A DNA stretch of 64,000 nucleotides from positions 1,240,001 to 1,304,000 of the forward strand of contig NZ_VJWE01000011.1 of assembly GCF_007993815.1 (NCBI RefSeq), in the 5' to 3' direction. This stretch comes from Acidovorax delafieldii. GTDB taxonomy: Bacteria > Pseudomonadota > Gammaproteobacteria > Burkholderiales > Burkholderiaceae_C. Position numbers and translations under genes: made by a program. The notes under the pieces are model-generated. The model worked only from the letters and a program-made list of their open reading frames with translations, made no database searches and was not told where the DNA came from. Positions 9,106-17,901 of this stretch are shown piece by piece; position 1 is the stretch's first letter, and each line of letters begins with the position of its first letter.

Positions 9106-9564
9106 CTATTCGAGCGCCAGCACCCACAACACACCAAAGCCGGTGAGCACGCTGCCTAGCGTGCCCGACAGTGACGACCAGCGCCCGTCCACGCGGCCAG
9201 TGGGCTGCACAGGCTCGGACTTGGGTCGGCGCGCGTCCACCACGGGTGCGGTCACCATGCCGCCGGCATCTGCCTGAAGTTGAGCCGTGAGCTCGGCCAA
9301 CGGGCCCTTGGCCACCACGGTGGTTACAGCCCCCGAGGGGGTATGAAGTGTCGGAACAATTTGTGCGAACAGCTTATCCGCCCACTTCGTACGCCAGTTC
9401 TCGCGGGTGCTGTGGCTCACCCATTTGCTGACACGGTGGGTCATGCGTGGCGCACACGCTACCAGCACCCAATGGGTGTGTGCGCTGGCTGGGCGCCCAC
9501 ACAGGGGTGCCAGCACTTGCTGTGCGTACGCTGCGTCGTCCACATACACGATGACTCTGTCCAT
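9106..9564 (-). CDS. Hypothetical protein with a nucleotide-binding-like N-terminus and C-terminal membrane segment
   Basis: I do not recognise this 152-residue protein with certainty. It opens with VIVYVDDAAYAQQVLAPL, reminiscent of a universal-stress-type alpha/beta fold, continues with a basic middle section and ends with one hydrophobic segment (about 133-150) that could anchor it in the membrane. The ATG at 9564 is preceded by GGAGG five bases upstream, which favours it over the in-frame GTG two codons earlier. It lies 86 bases downstream of the TerC-family gene on the same strand and may share its transcript. Confidence 0.6.
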   Translation of the reverse strand: MDRVIVYVDDAAYAQQVLAPLCGRPASAHTHWVLVACAPRMTHRVSKWVSHSTRENWRTKWADKLFAQIVPTLHTPSGAVTTVVAKGPLAELTAQLQADAGGMVTAPVVDARRPKSEPVQPTGRVDGRWSSLSGTLGSVLTGFGVLWVLALE

Positions 9565-9650
9565 ACCCACCTCCAGGTGTGATGCTGACCACAGGGGAGC
9601 GGTATGGCCCCCTGCGCCGCGTCAGATGCAATGCAATTCGCGTGAAGCGG

Positions 9651-10406
9651 TCAGTGCCCGGCCGGTGCCGAGCCAGCACTGGCACGGCGAGCCAGGATGA
9701 TCTTGCCAGCCAGCAAAACCAGCAGCGCACCGGCCACACTGGCCCCGTACTTCACGACATCGGTGACTTCGCCGCTCACGCTATCGACGGGCATCTTGAG
9801 CATCCACTGCCACTTGTCAGGGTTGGCGAGGGCTGGGTCGGTGACCAGCATGCCGCCGGCAATCCAGCCCAGCAGCATGCCACCCAGCGTGATGATGAGG
9901 GGAAACCGCTCCATGAGCTTGATGACCAGCTGACTCCCCCAGACGATGATCGGGATAGAGATCAGCAGACCCAGCACCACCAGCAGGAACGAATGGTCGC
10001 CTGCGTTCTGGGCCGCGCCGGCAATAGCGATCACGTTGTCCACGCTCATGACCAGGTCGGCCACGATGATGGTCTTGATGGCAGCCAGCAGCTTGTCGCT
10101 ACCTTGCACGTCGCCATGGCCCTCTTCATCGGGAGCCAGCAGCTTCACACCGATCCACACCAGAAGCAGCGCGCCCACGAACTTGAGGAAGGGCAGCGCC
10201 AGCAAGGTCATCGCGAAGGCGATCAGGATCACGCGCAGCACGATGGCGCCCGCAGTGCCCCAGATGATGCCCTTGGTGCGTTGTGCAGGGGGCAGTTTGC
10301 GGCAGGCCAGGGCAATGACCACGGCGTTGTCACCACCCAACAGGATGTCGATGATGATGATCTGGCCGAGTGCGAGCCAGAATTCGGGCGAAGCCAAAAA
10401 GTCCAT
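9651..10406 (-). CDS. TerC-family integral membrane protein, probable metal (Mn2+) exporter
   Basis: This 251-residue protein has about seven membrane helices and belongs to the TerC family (YjbE/YkoY type). Two conserved acidic motifs are visible: IDILLGGDNAVVIALA near the N-terminus and DLVMSVDNVIAIAGA in the middle. Family members are linked to manganese efflux or to loading metals onto exported proteins. The start at 10406 has a GAGGA ribosome-binding site four bases upstream. The long leader carries a yybP-ykoY riboswitch and a hairpin close to the ribosome-binding site, so expression is probably induced by manganese. That regulation supports the metal-export assignment. Confidence 0.88.
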   Translation of the reverse strand: MDFLASPEFWLALGQIIIIDILLGGDNAVVIALACRKLPPAQRTKGIIWGTAGAIVLRVILIAFAMTLLALPFLKFVGALLLVWIGVKLLAPDEEGHGDVQGSDKLLAAIKTIIVADLVMSVDNVIAIAGAAQNAGDHSFLLVVLGLLISIPIIVWGSQLVIKLMERFPLIITLGGMLLGWIAGGMLVTDPALANPDKWQWMLKMPVDSVSGEVTDVVKYGASVAGALLVLLAGKIILARRASAGSAPAGH

Positions 10407-10420
10407 AAATTCCTCAATGT

Positions 10421-10453
10421 CAGTGGCGCGAAACGAGGATCCTGGCGCCACTG
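10421..10453 (-). promoter_or_regulatory. Leader hairpin next to the terC ribosome-binding site
   Basis: A perfect 9-base inverted repeat, CAGTGGCGC with GCGCCACTG, encloses 15 bases in the transcribed leader. The loop carries TCCTC, which is complementary to the GAGGA ribosome-binding site at 10411-10415. It may be the expression platform of the upstream riboswitch. Pairing is seen directly; the regulatory role is inferred. Confidence 0.55.
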
Positions 10454-10574
10454 TAGCGCCGAGTCCCCCGCAGGGATAGGGGGCTTACGGTGACCTGGTC
10501 AAGGAAGGCTTGCCCCAGACAGGGGAGACATGGCAAGCGAAGGGACGGCCTTGATCAGCCCACGGTGGGCCCAT

Positions 10575-10726
10575 CAAAGGTCTTGCTCAGTTCTACACAA
10601 GCTGGTTGTGCGTGAACCCGGATTGCCGGAAGCAAAGCTTCGTATTGACGACAAATCCGATGCCTTGTGCCGCTCAAGCCCGGATAGCGGTGGGCTGGCT
10701 GGCAAGGCGGGAGCTACTCCCCTTCG
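10575..10726 (-). promoter_or_regulatory. yybP-ykoY (manganese) riboswitch upstream of the TerC-family gene
   Basis: On the minus strand the 5' part reads GAAGGGGAGTAGCTC (10725-10711) and the 3' part reads GAGCAAGACCTTTG (10588-10575). These match the two conserved halves of the yybP-ykoY aptamer: the GGGGAGUAGC loop strand and the GCAAGACCUUU strand. AAGG pairs with CCTT to form the base stem, and GCTC pairs with GAGC to form the next helix. Members of this class sense Mn2+ and control TerC-like and P-type exporters. The aptamer ends about 170 bases before the start codon, which leaves room for an expression platform. The exact outer ends are approximate. Confidence 0.85.
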
Positions 10727-10929
10727 AGACCGCGATTGGAACATTACCGGCGAGGCAGCGCAAGAGCCGGGGTGTTGTGGTTACTGCGTACACGCCGGGG
10801 GGGGGCTGGGTGTGCTGCCTCGCCCGGGGAAATACGGCGGATACCACCACTGCCAGCATCCCTTGTGGCGGGCCGCTATCATCCAGCCCCTCTTGTGCCC
10901 CTGCGCTTGCGCGTCCCTTGCCCCCTTTC

Positions 10930-11370
10930 ATGGCTGCCATCCACATCACCGACATCGAAGCTGCCATCAATCACTGGCGGCACCGTGCGCCCGCATCACC
11001 CGATGGGTTGGGTCTGGCGCCAGAGGTCCAGGCCCTGGGGGAGGTCTATGCGCTGATGGTCTACGGGCACACCACAGAGATCGACGAGGACAGCCTGCCT
11101 TCCGCAGCCATGGCGGCTTGGCAGGCCTGGTACGACACGACGCCCGACACACCTTGCATCGCGATTTGCTCCACCAGCCAAGGCGATGACCTGTGCAAGG
11201 GCTGCGGGCGCACCTTCGACGAGGTGCAATTCTGGCCCTCGTACACTCCGGCGGAAAAGCGGGGGGTGTGGCGCCGTATCACGCTGGAGCACTCGGCCTG
11301 GCGTTTCAACCGATATGCCGAGCGCGCCGCAGAGGGCATGACCGCGCCAGGGGCGCCAACGGCTGGGTAG
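10930..11370 (+). CDS. DUF3717-DUF1289 fusion protein with a CX3C...CX2C metal site
   Basis: This 146-residue protein appears to join two small domains. Residues 1-70 (IHITDIEAAINHWR through the LGEVYALMVYG stretch) resemble DUF3717. Residues 74-125 (PCIAICSTSQGDDLCKGCGR, then WPSYTPAEKRGVWRR) resemble DUF1289, with Cys76, Cys80, Cys89 and Cys92 as likely metal ligands. The frame is open well upstream, but that part crosses the antisense riboswitch and lacks protein-like character, so I chose the ATG at 10930. No strong ribosome-binding site is visible. The function is unknown. It is transcribed divergently from the TerC-family gene. Confidence 0.75.
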   Translation: MAAIHITDIEAAINHWRHRAPASPDGLGLAPEVQALGEVYALMVYGHTTEIDEDSLPSAAMAAWQAWYDTTPDTPCIAICSTSQGDDLCKGCGRTFDEVQFWPSYTPAEKRGVWRRITLEHSAWRFNRYAERAAEGMTAPGAPTAG

Positions 11371-11422
11371 GTTGACGGGCGATGGGCTGTACGCCCGCCC
11401 GGCAAACCGCTAAGGTGGCGCC

Positions 11423-11728
11423 ATGCTGCGCCTGACCCAAGCTCCGAACATCGCCATCGCCACCCTGTGGGCGGATCTGCTGTGCGAAGCGGGCATGACG
11501 GCCTCAGTGCAGCGCCAGTACCTGGGCGCTGCCGCCGGACACCTGCCACCCGATCAGTGCCTGCCCGAGATCTGGCTGGACCACGAAGAGCACGCTGCGC
11601 GTGCACAAGCCTTGTTGCAAGAGTTACACAACCTGCCGCAGCGCCACTGGGCCTGTCTCTGTGGCGAGTTGGTGGAAGGCGGGTTTGAGCAGTGTTGGAA
11701 TTGCGGAGCGTTCATGCCGCGCGACTGA
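11423..11728 (+). CDS. Small protein with DUF2007-like domain and C-terminal zinc ribbon
   Basis: This 101-residue protein has an N-terminal DUF2007-like signal-transducing fold. The segment from the start through EIWLDHEEHAARAQALL matches the usual pattern of an alpha/beta unit that ends in an acidic 'v...d...A..ll' helix. A zinc ribbon follows, with Cys78-x-Cys80 and Cys91-x2-Cys94. It is predicted to be soluble. Proteins of this kind are found widely in proteobacteria without a firm role. It lies 52 bases after the DUF3717-DUF1289 gene on the same strand, so the two small metal-binding proteins may be cotranscribed. Confidence 0.75.
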   Translation: MLRLTQAPNIAIATLWADLLCEAGMTASVQRQYLGAAAGHLPPDQCLPEIWLDHEEHAARAQALLQELHNLPQRHWACLCGELVEGGFEQCWNCGAFMPRD

Positions 11729-11744
11729 CGGCATTGGGTGGTTT

Positions 11745-11806
11745 GCTATATATTTGATAGCTATTGAGGCATATTCCTCTAGCGCTACCAGGAACTTTGC
11801 CCCAAA
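11745..11806 (+). repeat. Dispersed repeat, copy A
   Basis: This is one of four related copies of about 50-60 bases in the window. They share, in order, ATAGCTAT, GCATATTC or similar, CTAGCGC and CTTTG or CTTTT. The other copies are at 26900-26963, 35961-36010 and 56910-56968. This one fills the gap between the zinc-ribbon gene and the convergent yaeQ gene. Confidence 0.7.
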
Positions 11807-11812
11807 ACGCCC

Positions 11813-12373
11813 TCACTTCCAGCGTACGGGCTCCACATGCACGCTGCCTTGTGTGCTGCTGAGGGTGATGGATCCTTCCTGCACTGTGGCCTGCAGCTGC
11901 ATGCTGCGCTCGGCCAGCTGTGCCAGCGCTTGCGACGCCTCGGTCGGAATGCGCCAGACCTGCAGCTTGTCCAGTCGCGAAAGCTTGGTTTCAATGCCCT
12001 TCCACCAGATCTCGGCCGCGTGGTTGAAGCAGTACACGATCACCGAGTCAGCCTTGCTGCAGGCTTTGGTCAGGGGCTTGTCTTCCGGTTGCCCTACTTC
12101 GATCCACACGCGTTTGCGGCCGGTAAAGTCCGTCAGCGATGCATCTGGGTCATCCGGGTCTGACAGCCCTGCGCCGAACGCGAGTGTGGCGTCGCCATTG
12201 CACAGGTCATTGAGCTGGTGCGCCTGAATGGCCAGGGCTGCCAGCCGCACCATCATGCGCTCGTCGGTTTCGCTGGGGTGGCGTGCCAGGGTGAGCGCAT
12301 GGTCGGCGTAGTAGCCGTGGTCGATGTCGGCGATCGCAAGGTTCGCTTTGAATATTGTGGATTTGATCGCCAT
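11813..12373 (-). CDS. YaeQ family protein
   Basis: This 186-residue protein is a YaeQ family member of normal length. Recognisable parts are the MAIKSTIFKANLAIADIDHG start, HALTLARHPSETDERMMVRL, and WIEVGQPEDKPLTKACSKAD, which carries the conserved core. Known structures place the family in a variant PD-(D/E)xK nuclease fold. The biological role is unsettled; a link to RfaH and transcription was proposed early for E. coli. It starts two bases after the upstream membrane protein ends, so the two genes are almost certainly cotranscribed. Confidence 0.92.
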   Translation of the reverse strand: MAIKSTIFKANLAIADIDHGYYADHALTLARHPSETDERMMVRLAALAIQAHQLNDLCNGDATLAFGAGLSDPDDPDASLTDFTGRKRVWIEVGQPEDKPLTKACSKADSVIVYCFNHAAEIWWKGIETKLSRLDKLQVWRIPTEASQALAQLAERSMQLQATVQEGSITLSSTQGSVHVEPVRWK

Positions 12374-12375
12374 TC

Positions 12376-14070
12376 TCAGCGGGTTCCTTCAATTTGTACT
12401 TCTGCGTCAGCCCCATTGCTTCGACGTTTTTCAATGACATATCGGGCCGAAAAACTGCCCAGGCGTGCGGCAGTTTGCAGCGCATCTTCCGCGTCAGGGC
12501 TTTGCAAGGCATAAAGCGCGCGAAATCTTTCAAACCAAATTCGCGGTTCGTCGTGGGGCGTTATCCGCTCGGCGGTTTCCAGATCAGAAAGTGCTTCTTG
12601 GGGGCGGCCTGTGCGGGTGAGCGTCGTTGCGCGAGCGAGGTAGAAACTGGAGTTCTCGGGGCTCAGTTCGATGGCCTTGCTGATATCTGACAGTGCTCCC
12701 TCAACGTTGCCCTTCTGGAAGCGCTCGTTGCCCCGGTTGAAGAAGATCCGGCTCGCTCCTGCTACTTCAGGTTTCGGGAGTTTGGCTGCGGCGTCTTCCC
12801 AAAGAGCGGCCCGTGAAGAAAAGCTCTCCAGCCGGTCTTGTGACTGTACAAACAACAGAGGGATCACCAGCACGCCGAGTGCAAGTGTCATGCGCCACGG
12901 AAGGTGTCGTGCCAAAGCGGCGACCGTCGCAGCATACCCAATGGCCCAGATATAACTGCGGTAGAGCACGTACGGTTCCTGAAAACGCACAAGGCTGAAC
13001 TCAACCAGAAACAGCAAAGCGCTGAATGCGAGACCAAAAGCGAGCAAACGGTGCTTGCCCGTCCGCAGCGAAAGGCCTGCCACCACAGAAGGCACTGCCA
13101 CAAACAGACCCAGTTGCAGCAAAGCGTGAACGGAAGTCCAGGGTTGAAGAAAATCGACCCTCAAGTCTGCAGACATTCTGGTGGTGGAGGGTATCAGCCA
13201 CTGCAGCCAGTATTGGTAGTACAGCTGGGCCTGCATGTAGGCCGAAAATAGCCACCGATCACCGCGGCCCTGGAATGCAGGCAGGCCGTAGATTTCACCT
13301 GTCAGATCGCTCAGTCTGGGTTCGTACGGCTGGCCAACGAATCCCATCCCCACGCTGAACACCAAGGCAACGGCCGGCAAATTCGCGCAAATGAACGTGG
13401 AGCAGACCTGTACCGTTCGTCGATCCACCCGATCCAGCAGCAAAACGAGTGACAAGGCTGCAAATGGAACAGTCACTGAATGTTCCTTGCACAGCATGGC
13501 CAAAGATGACATCAGCGCCGCACGCAGCGCCCTGACATGGCTACCTTCCTGCAGGGCCATCAGCAAATAGCGCAAGCTGATCAGCGAGAACAGCGCGGCC
13601 ATGACGGTAGTGCGCTGTATCAGGTAGCCCGCCGCATAGACAGCCACTGGATGCACCACAAACACAACGGCCAGCAATGCTGCAATGGCGCAGGCCTGCT
13701 CACGGGCTATGGCAGCCGGCTCGCTTCGGCGCCCCTCCAGAATGAGCATCTGCTTGAGCAATTGATAAAGTTGCCAGGCGACCAAAACGTGCAGCACCAA
13801 GCTGATAAGCCGATGCGCTTCCATGGTGCCCGATTGTGTTTGGACCCAGCCCAGGGTGAAGTACGGCAACGACCGGGTAAGCAGCTCCCAGGGCTCCACG
13901 GCCGCGGTCGTCAGACGGGAGGTGAAGAAGAGATTTCCGTCGTCAAAAACAAACGGATTTTCCAGGTACGGACCGTACAGCGCCGCCGCGACTGCCAAAA
14001 CTACGACAAAAACAAGCAGAGCAAACAATGATTCCTTTGACCAACGCCCTCGAATGAAAGGCGCTGTCAT
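12376..14070 (-). CDS. GT-C-like polytopic membrane protein with C-terminal TPR repeats
   Basis: This 564-residue protein has about ten hydrophobic segments in residues 1-430 and a soluble tail with two to three TPR units (around RIFFNRGNERFQKGNVEGAL and SSFYLARATTLTRTGRPQEA). The first external loop, ENPFVFDDGNLFF, places acidic residues where GT-C glycosyltransferases bind their lipid-linked donor, so a glycosyltransferase role is plausible but unproven. GC content is lower than that of flanking purB. A 45-base gap separates its start from the purB stop. It could act in surface glycan synthesis alongside the pilin ligase, but nothing in the sequence shows this directly. Confidence 0.65.
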   Translation of the reverse strand: MTAPFIRGRWSKESLFALLVFVVVLAVAAALYGPYLENPFVFDDGNLFFTSRLTTAAVEPWELLTRSLPYFTLGWVQTQSGTMEAHRLISLVLHVLVAWQLYQLLKQMLILEGRRSEPAAIAREQACAIAALLAVVFVVHPVAVYAAGYLIQRTTVMAALFSLISLRYLLMALQEGSHVRALRAALMSSLAMLCKEHSVTVPFAALSLVLLLDRVDRRTVQVCSTFICANLPAVALVFSVGMGFVGQPYEPRLSDLTGEIYGLPAFQGRGDRWLFSAYMQAQLYYQYWLQWLIPSTTRMSADLRVDFLQPWTSVHALLQLGLFVAVPSVVAGLSLRTGKHRLLAFGLAFSALLFLVEFSLVRFQEPYVLYRSYIWAIGYAATVAALARHLPWRMTLALGVLVIPLLFVQSQDRLESFSSRAALWEDAAAKLPKPEVAGASRIFFNRGNERFQKGNVEGALSDISKAIELSPENSSFYLARATTLTRTGRPQEALSDLETAERITPHDEPRIWFERFRALYALQSPDAEDALQTAARLGSFSARYVIEKRRSNGADAEVQIEGTR

Positions 14071-14115
14071 CCAGGTGCTCTCTTGGGTGTACCGCTCTGC
14101 CGCATGGAGGTAGCG

Positions 14116-15546
<1,431 letters not shown>

Positions 15547-15627
15547 TCAGTCAGCCTCATGCCGGGTCGCTGTCGATAGAATCAAACCCGAATTGTTCAG
15601 CATTCCCCGCGCACTGGAAGACACACC

Positions 15628-16242
15628 ATGAAATTGATCGGAGCCACCGCCAGCCCCTACGTGCGCAAGGTACGTATCGTGATGGCTGAGAAAAAGCTCG
15701 ACTACCAGTTCGTGCAAGAAAACGTCTGGGCAGACGACACCCATATCTCTGCATCCAACCCCCTGGGCAAGGTACCCTGTCTGGTGATGGAAGGCGGCGA
15801 GGCTGTGTTTGACTCGCGCGTCATCGTCGAATACCTCGACACCTTGTCGCCCGTGGGCAAGCTCATCCCTTCCCAGGGCCGCGAGCGCGCTGAAGTCAAA
15901 ACCTGGGAGGCCCTGGCCGACGGCGTGATGGATGCCGGCATCCTGGCCCGCCTGGAAGCCACCTGGGTTCACCGCAAGGACAGCGAACGCAGCCAGGCCT
16001 GGATCGACCGCCAACTGCTCAAGGTGAACGATGGCCTCAAGTCCATGAGCCAGGGGCTGGGCGACAAGCCCTATTGCAGCGGCATCCACCTGAGCCTGTC
16101 GGATATCGCCGTGGGTTGCGCTCTGGGTTGGCTGGAGTTCCGCTTTCCCGAGATCGCCTGGCGCAGCGAGTACCCCAACTTGGGCAAGCTGCTCGACAAG
16201 CTGATGCAGCGCCCGAGTTTCGCGGACACCAAGCCTGCCTGA
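15628..16242 (+). CDS. Glutathione S-transferase family protein
   Basis: This 204-residue protein has the two-domain glutathione transferase layout. The N-terminal thioredoxin-like domain contains SPYVRKVRIVMAEKKLDY with a serine where many bacterial family members have the active residue, a cis-Pro in LGKVPCLV and the glutathione-binding acidic/serine pair in FDSRVIVEYLD. The all-helical domain follows from about residue 85. A GGA ribosome-binding site precedes the ATG. Substrates cannot be inferred. A terminator-like hairpin lies 43 bases after the stop codon, so it is probably monocistronic. Confidence 0.9.
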   Translation: MKLIGATASPYVRKVRIVMAEKKLDYQFVQENVWADDTHISASNPLGKVPCLVMEGGEAVFDSRVIVEYLDTLSPVGKLIPSQGRERAEVKTWEALADGVMDAGILARLEATWVHRKDSERSQAWIDRQLLKVNDGLKSMSQGLGDKPYCSGIHLSLSDIAVGCALGWLEFRFPEIAWRSEYPNLGKLLDKLMQRPSFADTKPA

Positions 16243-16284
16243 CCCCGTCGCTCGGCTGCTGAAAGGCTCCGGCAAGCCCGTCCT

Positions 16285-16302
16285 CCCGCGGAGTGCCGCG
16301 GG
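16285..16302 (+). terminator. Terminator-like hairpin after the glutathione transferase gene
   Basis: CCCGCGG and CCGCGGG form a perfect 7-base stem with a four-base AGTG loop, followed by TCTTTG. The T tract is short, so termination may be partial. Confidence 0.6.
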
Positions 16303-16348
16303 TCTTTGTGCAGTTCCGGTCCTCTGCTTGCCGTATGCTCCCGGGCGT

Positions 16349-17065
16349 ATGAACGAAATGGTTCAAAACCCACCCCCCACCGCTGGTATCAGGGCGACCC
16401 GCCAGCGCGCCGCGCGCGAGGCCGCTGCCACGCCGGGCGCCGACCGGGTGCGCGTGAACGACCCAGACCGCACCATGGCCAACATCCTGCAGGTGGCCAC
16501 GGCAGAGTTTGCCGACAAGGGCCTGGCCGGAGCCCGCATCGACGAGATCGCGGCACTGACCAGCACCAGCAAGCGCATGATCTACTACTACTTTGGTAGC
16601 AAGGAAGGTCTGTATGTGGCGGTGCTGGAAGACGCCTACCGCCGCATCCGGCGCATTGAGTCAGAGCTGCACCTCGAAGACCTGGCGCCCGAGCAGGCAC
16701 TGCGCACGCTGGTCGGTTTCACGGTGGACTACCAGCTTGCCAACCCCGACTTCATCCGCCTGGTCATGAACGAGAACATGCACCGGGGCGAGTACATCAC
16801 CCAATCCGCCACGATCCAGGAACTGAATATCCCAGTCATCCATGCCGTGCGCGACGTGTACCAGCGTGGCGTGGCGGTGGGGGTTTTTCGTCCGGATGTG
16901 GACCCTGTCGATCTGCACATGTCGATTTCGGCGCTGTGCTTTTTCAACGTGGCCAACCGCCACACCTTTGGCGCGATCTTCAAGCGCTCGCTGGATACGC
17001 CTGCCGCCACGGCGCAACGCCGTGAATCGATCATTGAAATGATCGTGCGCTTTCTGCGGCCCTGA
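16349..17065 (+). CDS. TetR/AcrR-family regulator of the adjacent TRAP/shikimate operon
   Basis: This 238-residue repressor has a TetR-type helix-turn-helix at about residues 40-90 (ILQVATAEFADKGLAGARID through SKRMIYYYFGSKEGLY). A ligand-binding C-terminal domain follows. The N-terminal extension of about 35 residues is rich in Ala, Arg and Pro. The ATG at 16349 is chosen; a start at 16328 adds seven residues. It lies upstream of the TRAP operon on the same strand, and an imperfect palindrome of the TetR-operator type lies between them. A quinate or shikimate-pathway ligand is likely but inferred from neighbours only. Confidence 0.88.
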   Translation: MNEMVQNPPPTAGIRATRQRAAREAAATPGADRVRVNDPDRTMANILQVATAEFADKGLAGARIDEIAALTSTSKRMIYYYFGSKEGLYVAVLEDAYRRIRRIESELHLEDLAPEQALRTLVGFTVDYQLANPDFIRLVMNENMHRGEYITQSATIQELNIPVIHAVRDVYQRGVAVGVFRPDVDPVDLHMSISALCFFNVANRHTFGAIFKRSLDTPAATAQRRESIIEMIVRFLRP

Positions 17066-17234
17066 ATCGAATCCCGCCGGCGCGCTGCGCGCCTGGCACC
17101 CTGCTGTTCTTCAGGGCCATGAGCCGGAGGACGCTCTTCGCCGGGCGTGGTTGACCCATCCATCGCGACCCCACGCCGCGCCACCCGGTGCTGCCCTATC
17201 GCTGTTCGCGAACAGGGTTTGCACCTAGATCAAA

Positions 17235-17250
17235 TACTAACCAGTTCGTA
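17235..17250. promoter_or_regulatory. Candidate TetR operator upstream of the TRAP operon
   Basis: TACTAAC and GTTCGTA form a 16-base inverted repeat with one mismatch and a two-base centre. Its geometry is typical for AcrR/TetR proteins. It lies 39 bases before the first TRAP gene, in a short AT-rich stretch that stands out from GC-rich surroundings, so it probably overlaps the promoter. Confidence 0.7.
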
Positions 17251-17289
17251 CAAAATTAAATCCACTCACTGATAACGACTGGAGACACC

Positions 17290-17874
17290 ATGCTTGCACT
17301 GGCCGACCGCTGGCTCGGGCGATACACCCGCGCACTCGACATGCTTTCCGGCCTGTGTCTGGCCATCATGGTGGTGCTGGTGTTCGGCAACGTGGTGCTG
17401 CGCTACACGGTGAACTCGGGCATCACGGTGTCCGAAGAGCTGTCGCGATGGCTGTTTGTGTGGCTGACCTTCATGGGGGCCGTGGTGGCTTTGCGAGAGC
17501 ATGGGCACCTGGGCACCGATGTCTTGGTGTCCCGCCTGCCCGCTGCGGGCAAGAAGGTCTGCCTGGTTCTCGCACAGATATCGATGCTGTATGTCTCCTG
17601 GCTCCTGCTCAAAGGCAGCTGGGCCCAGATGCTGATCAATGCCGACACCGAGGCGCCGGTGACCGGGGCGTCCGTGGGCATCTTCTATGCCAGCGGTGTG
17701 CTCATGGGCGCATCAGCCATTGCCATTCTGGTCCGCGATCTGCTGCGCACGCTCTTTGTGCCGCTGGGCGAGCATGAGCTGGTCATGGTGCAGGAAAGCG
17801 AAGAACTCGCGGCACTGCAACACCGCACGGAAGACGCCAGTGCCAGCACTCCCCCTCCAGGCCCCCGTCGCTGA
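17290..17874 (+). CDS. TRAP transporter small permease (DctQ-type)
   Basis: This 194-residue protein is the four-helix small membrane subunit of a tripartite ATP-independent periplasmic transporter. Membrane segments lie at about residues 17-37, 52-74, 92-112 and 133-155. The VSEELSRWLFVWLTFMGAVV stretch is typical of DctQ. An acidic cytoplasmic tail ends in a Pro/Ser-rich segment. It is followed after 27 bases by the large permease gene. The ATG has GGAGA about 6 bases upstream. Confidence 0.92.
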   Translation: MLALADRWLGRYTRALDMLSGLCLAIMVVLVFGNVVLRYTVNSGITVSEELSRWLFVWLTFMGAVVALREHGHLGTDVLVSRLPAAGKKVCLVLAQISMLYVSWLLLKGSWAQMLINADTEAPVTGASVGIFYASGVLMGASAIAILVRDLLRTLFVPLGEHELVMVQESEELAALQHRTEDASASTPPPGPRR

Positions 17875-17901
17875 CCCCTCCTTTGCACTGGAACGCGCAC
17901 C

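Noticed and set aside
10530..10929. N-terminal extension of the DUF3717-DUF1289 gene and an alternative plus-strand frame here
   Set aside because: The region carries the antisense riboswitch and the predicted residues look random; the domain starts at 10930.
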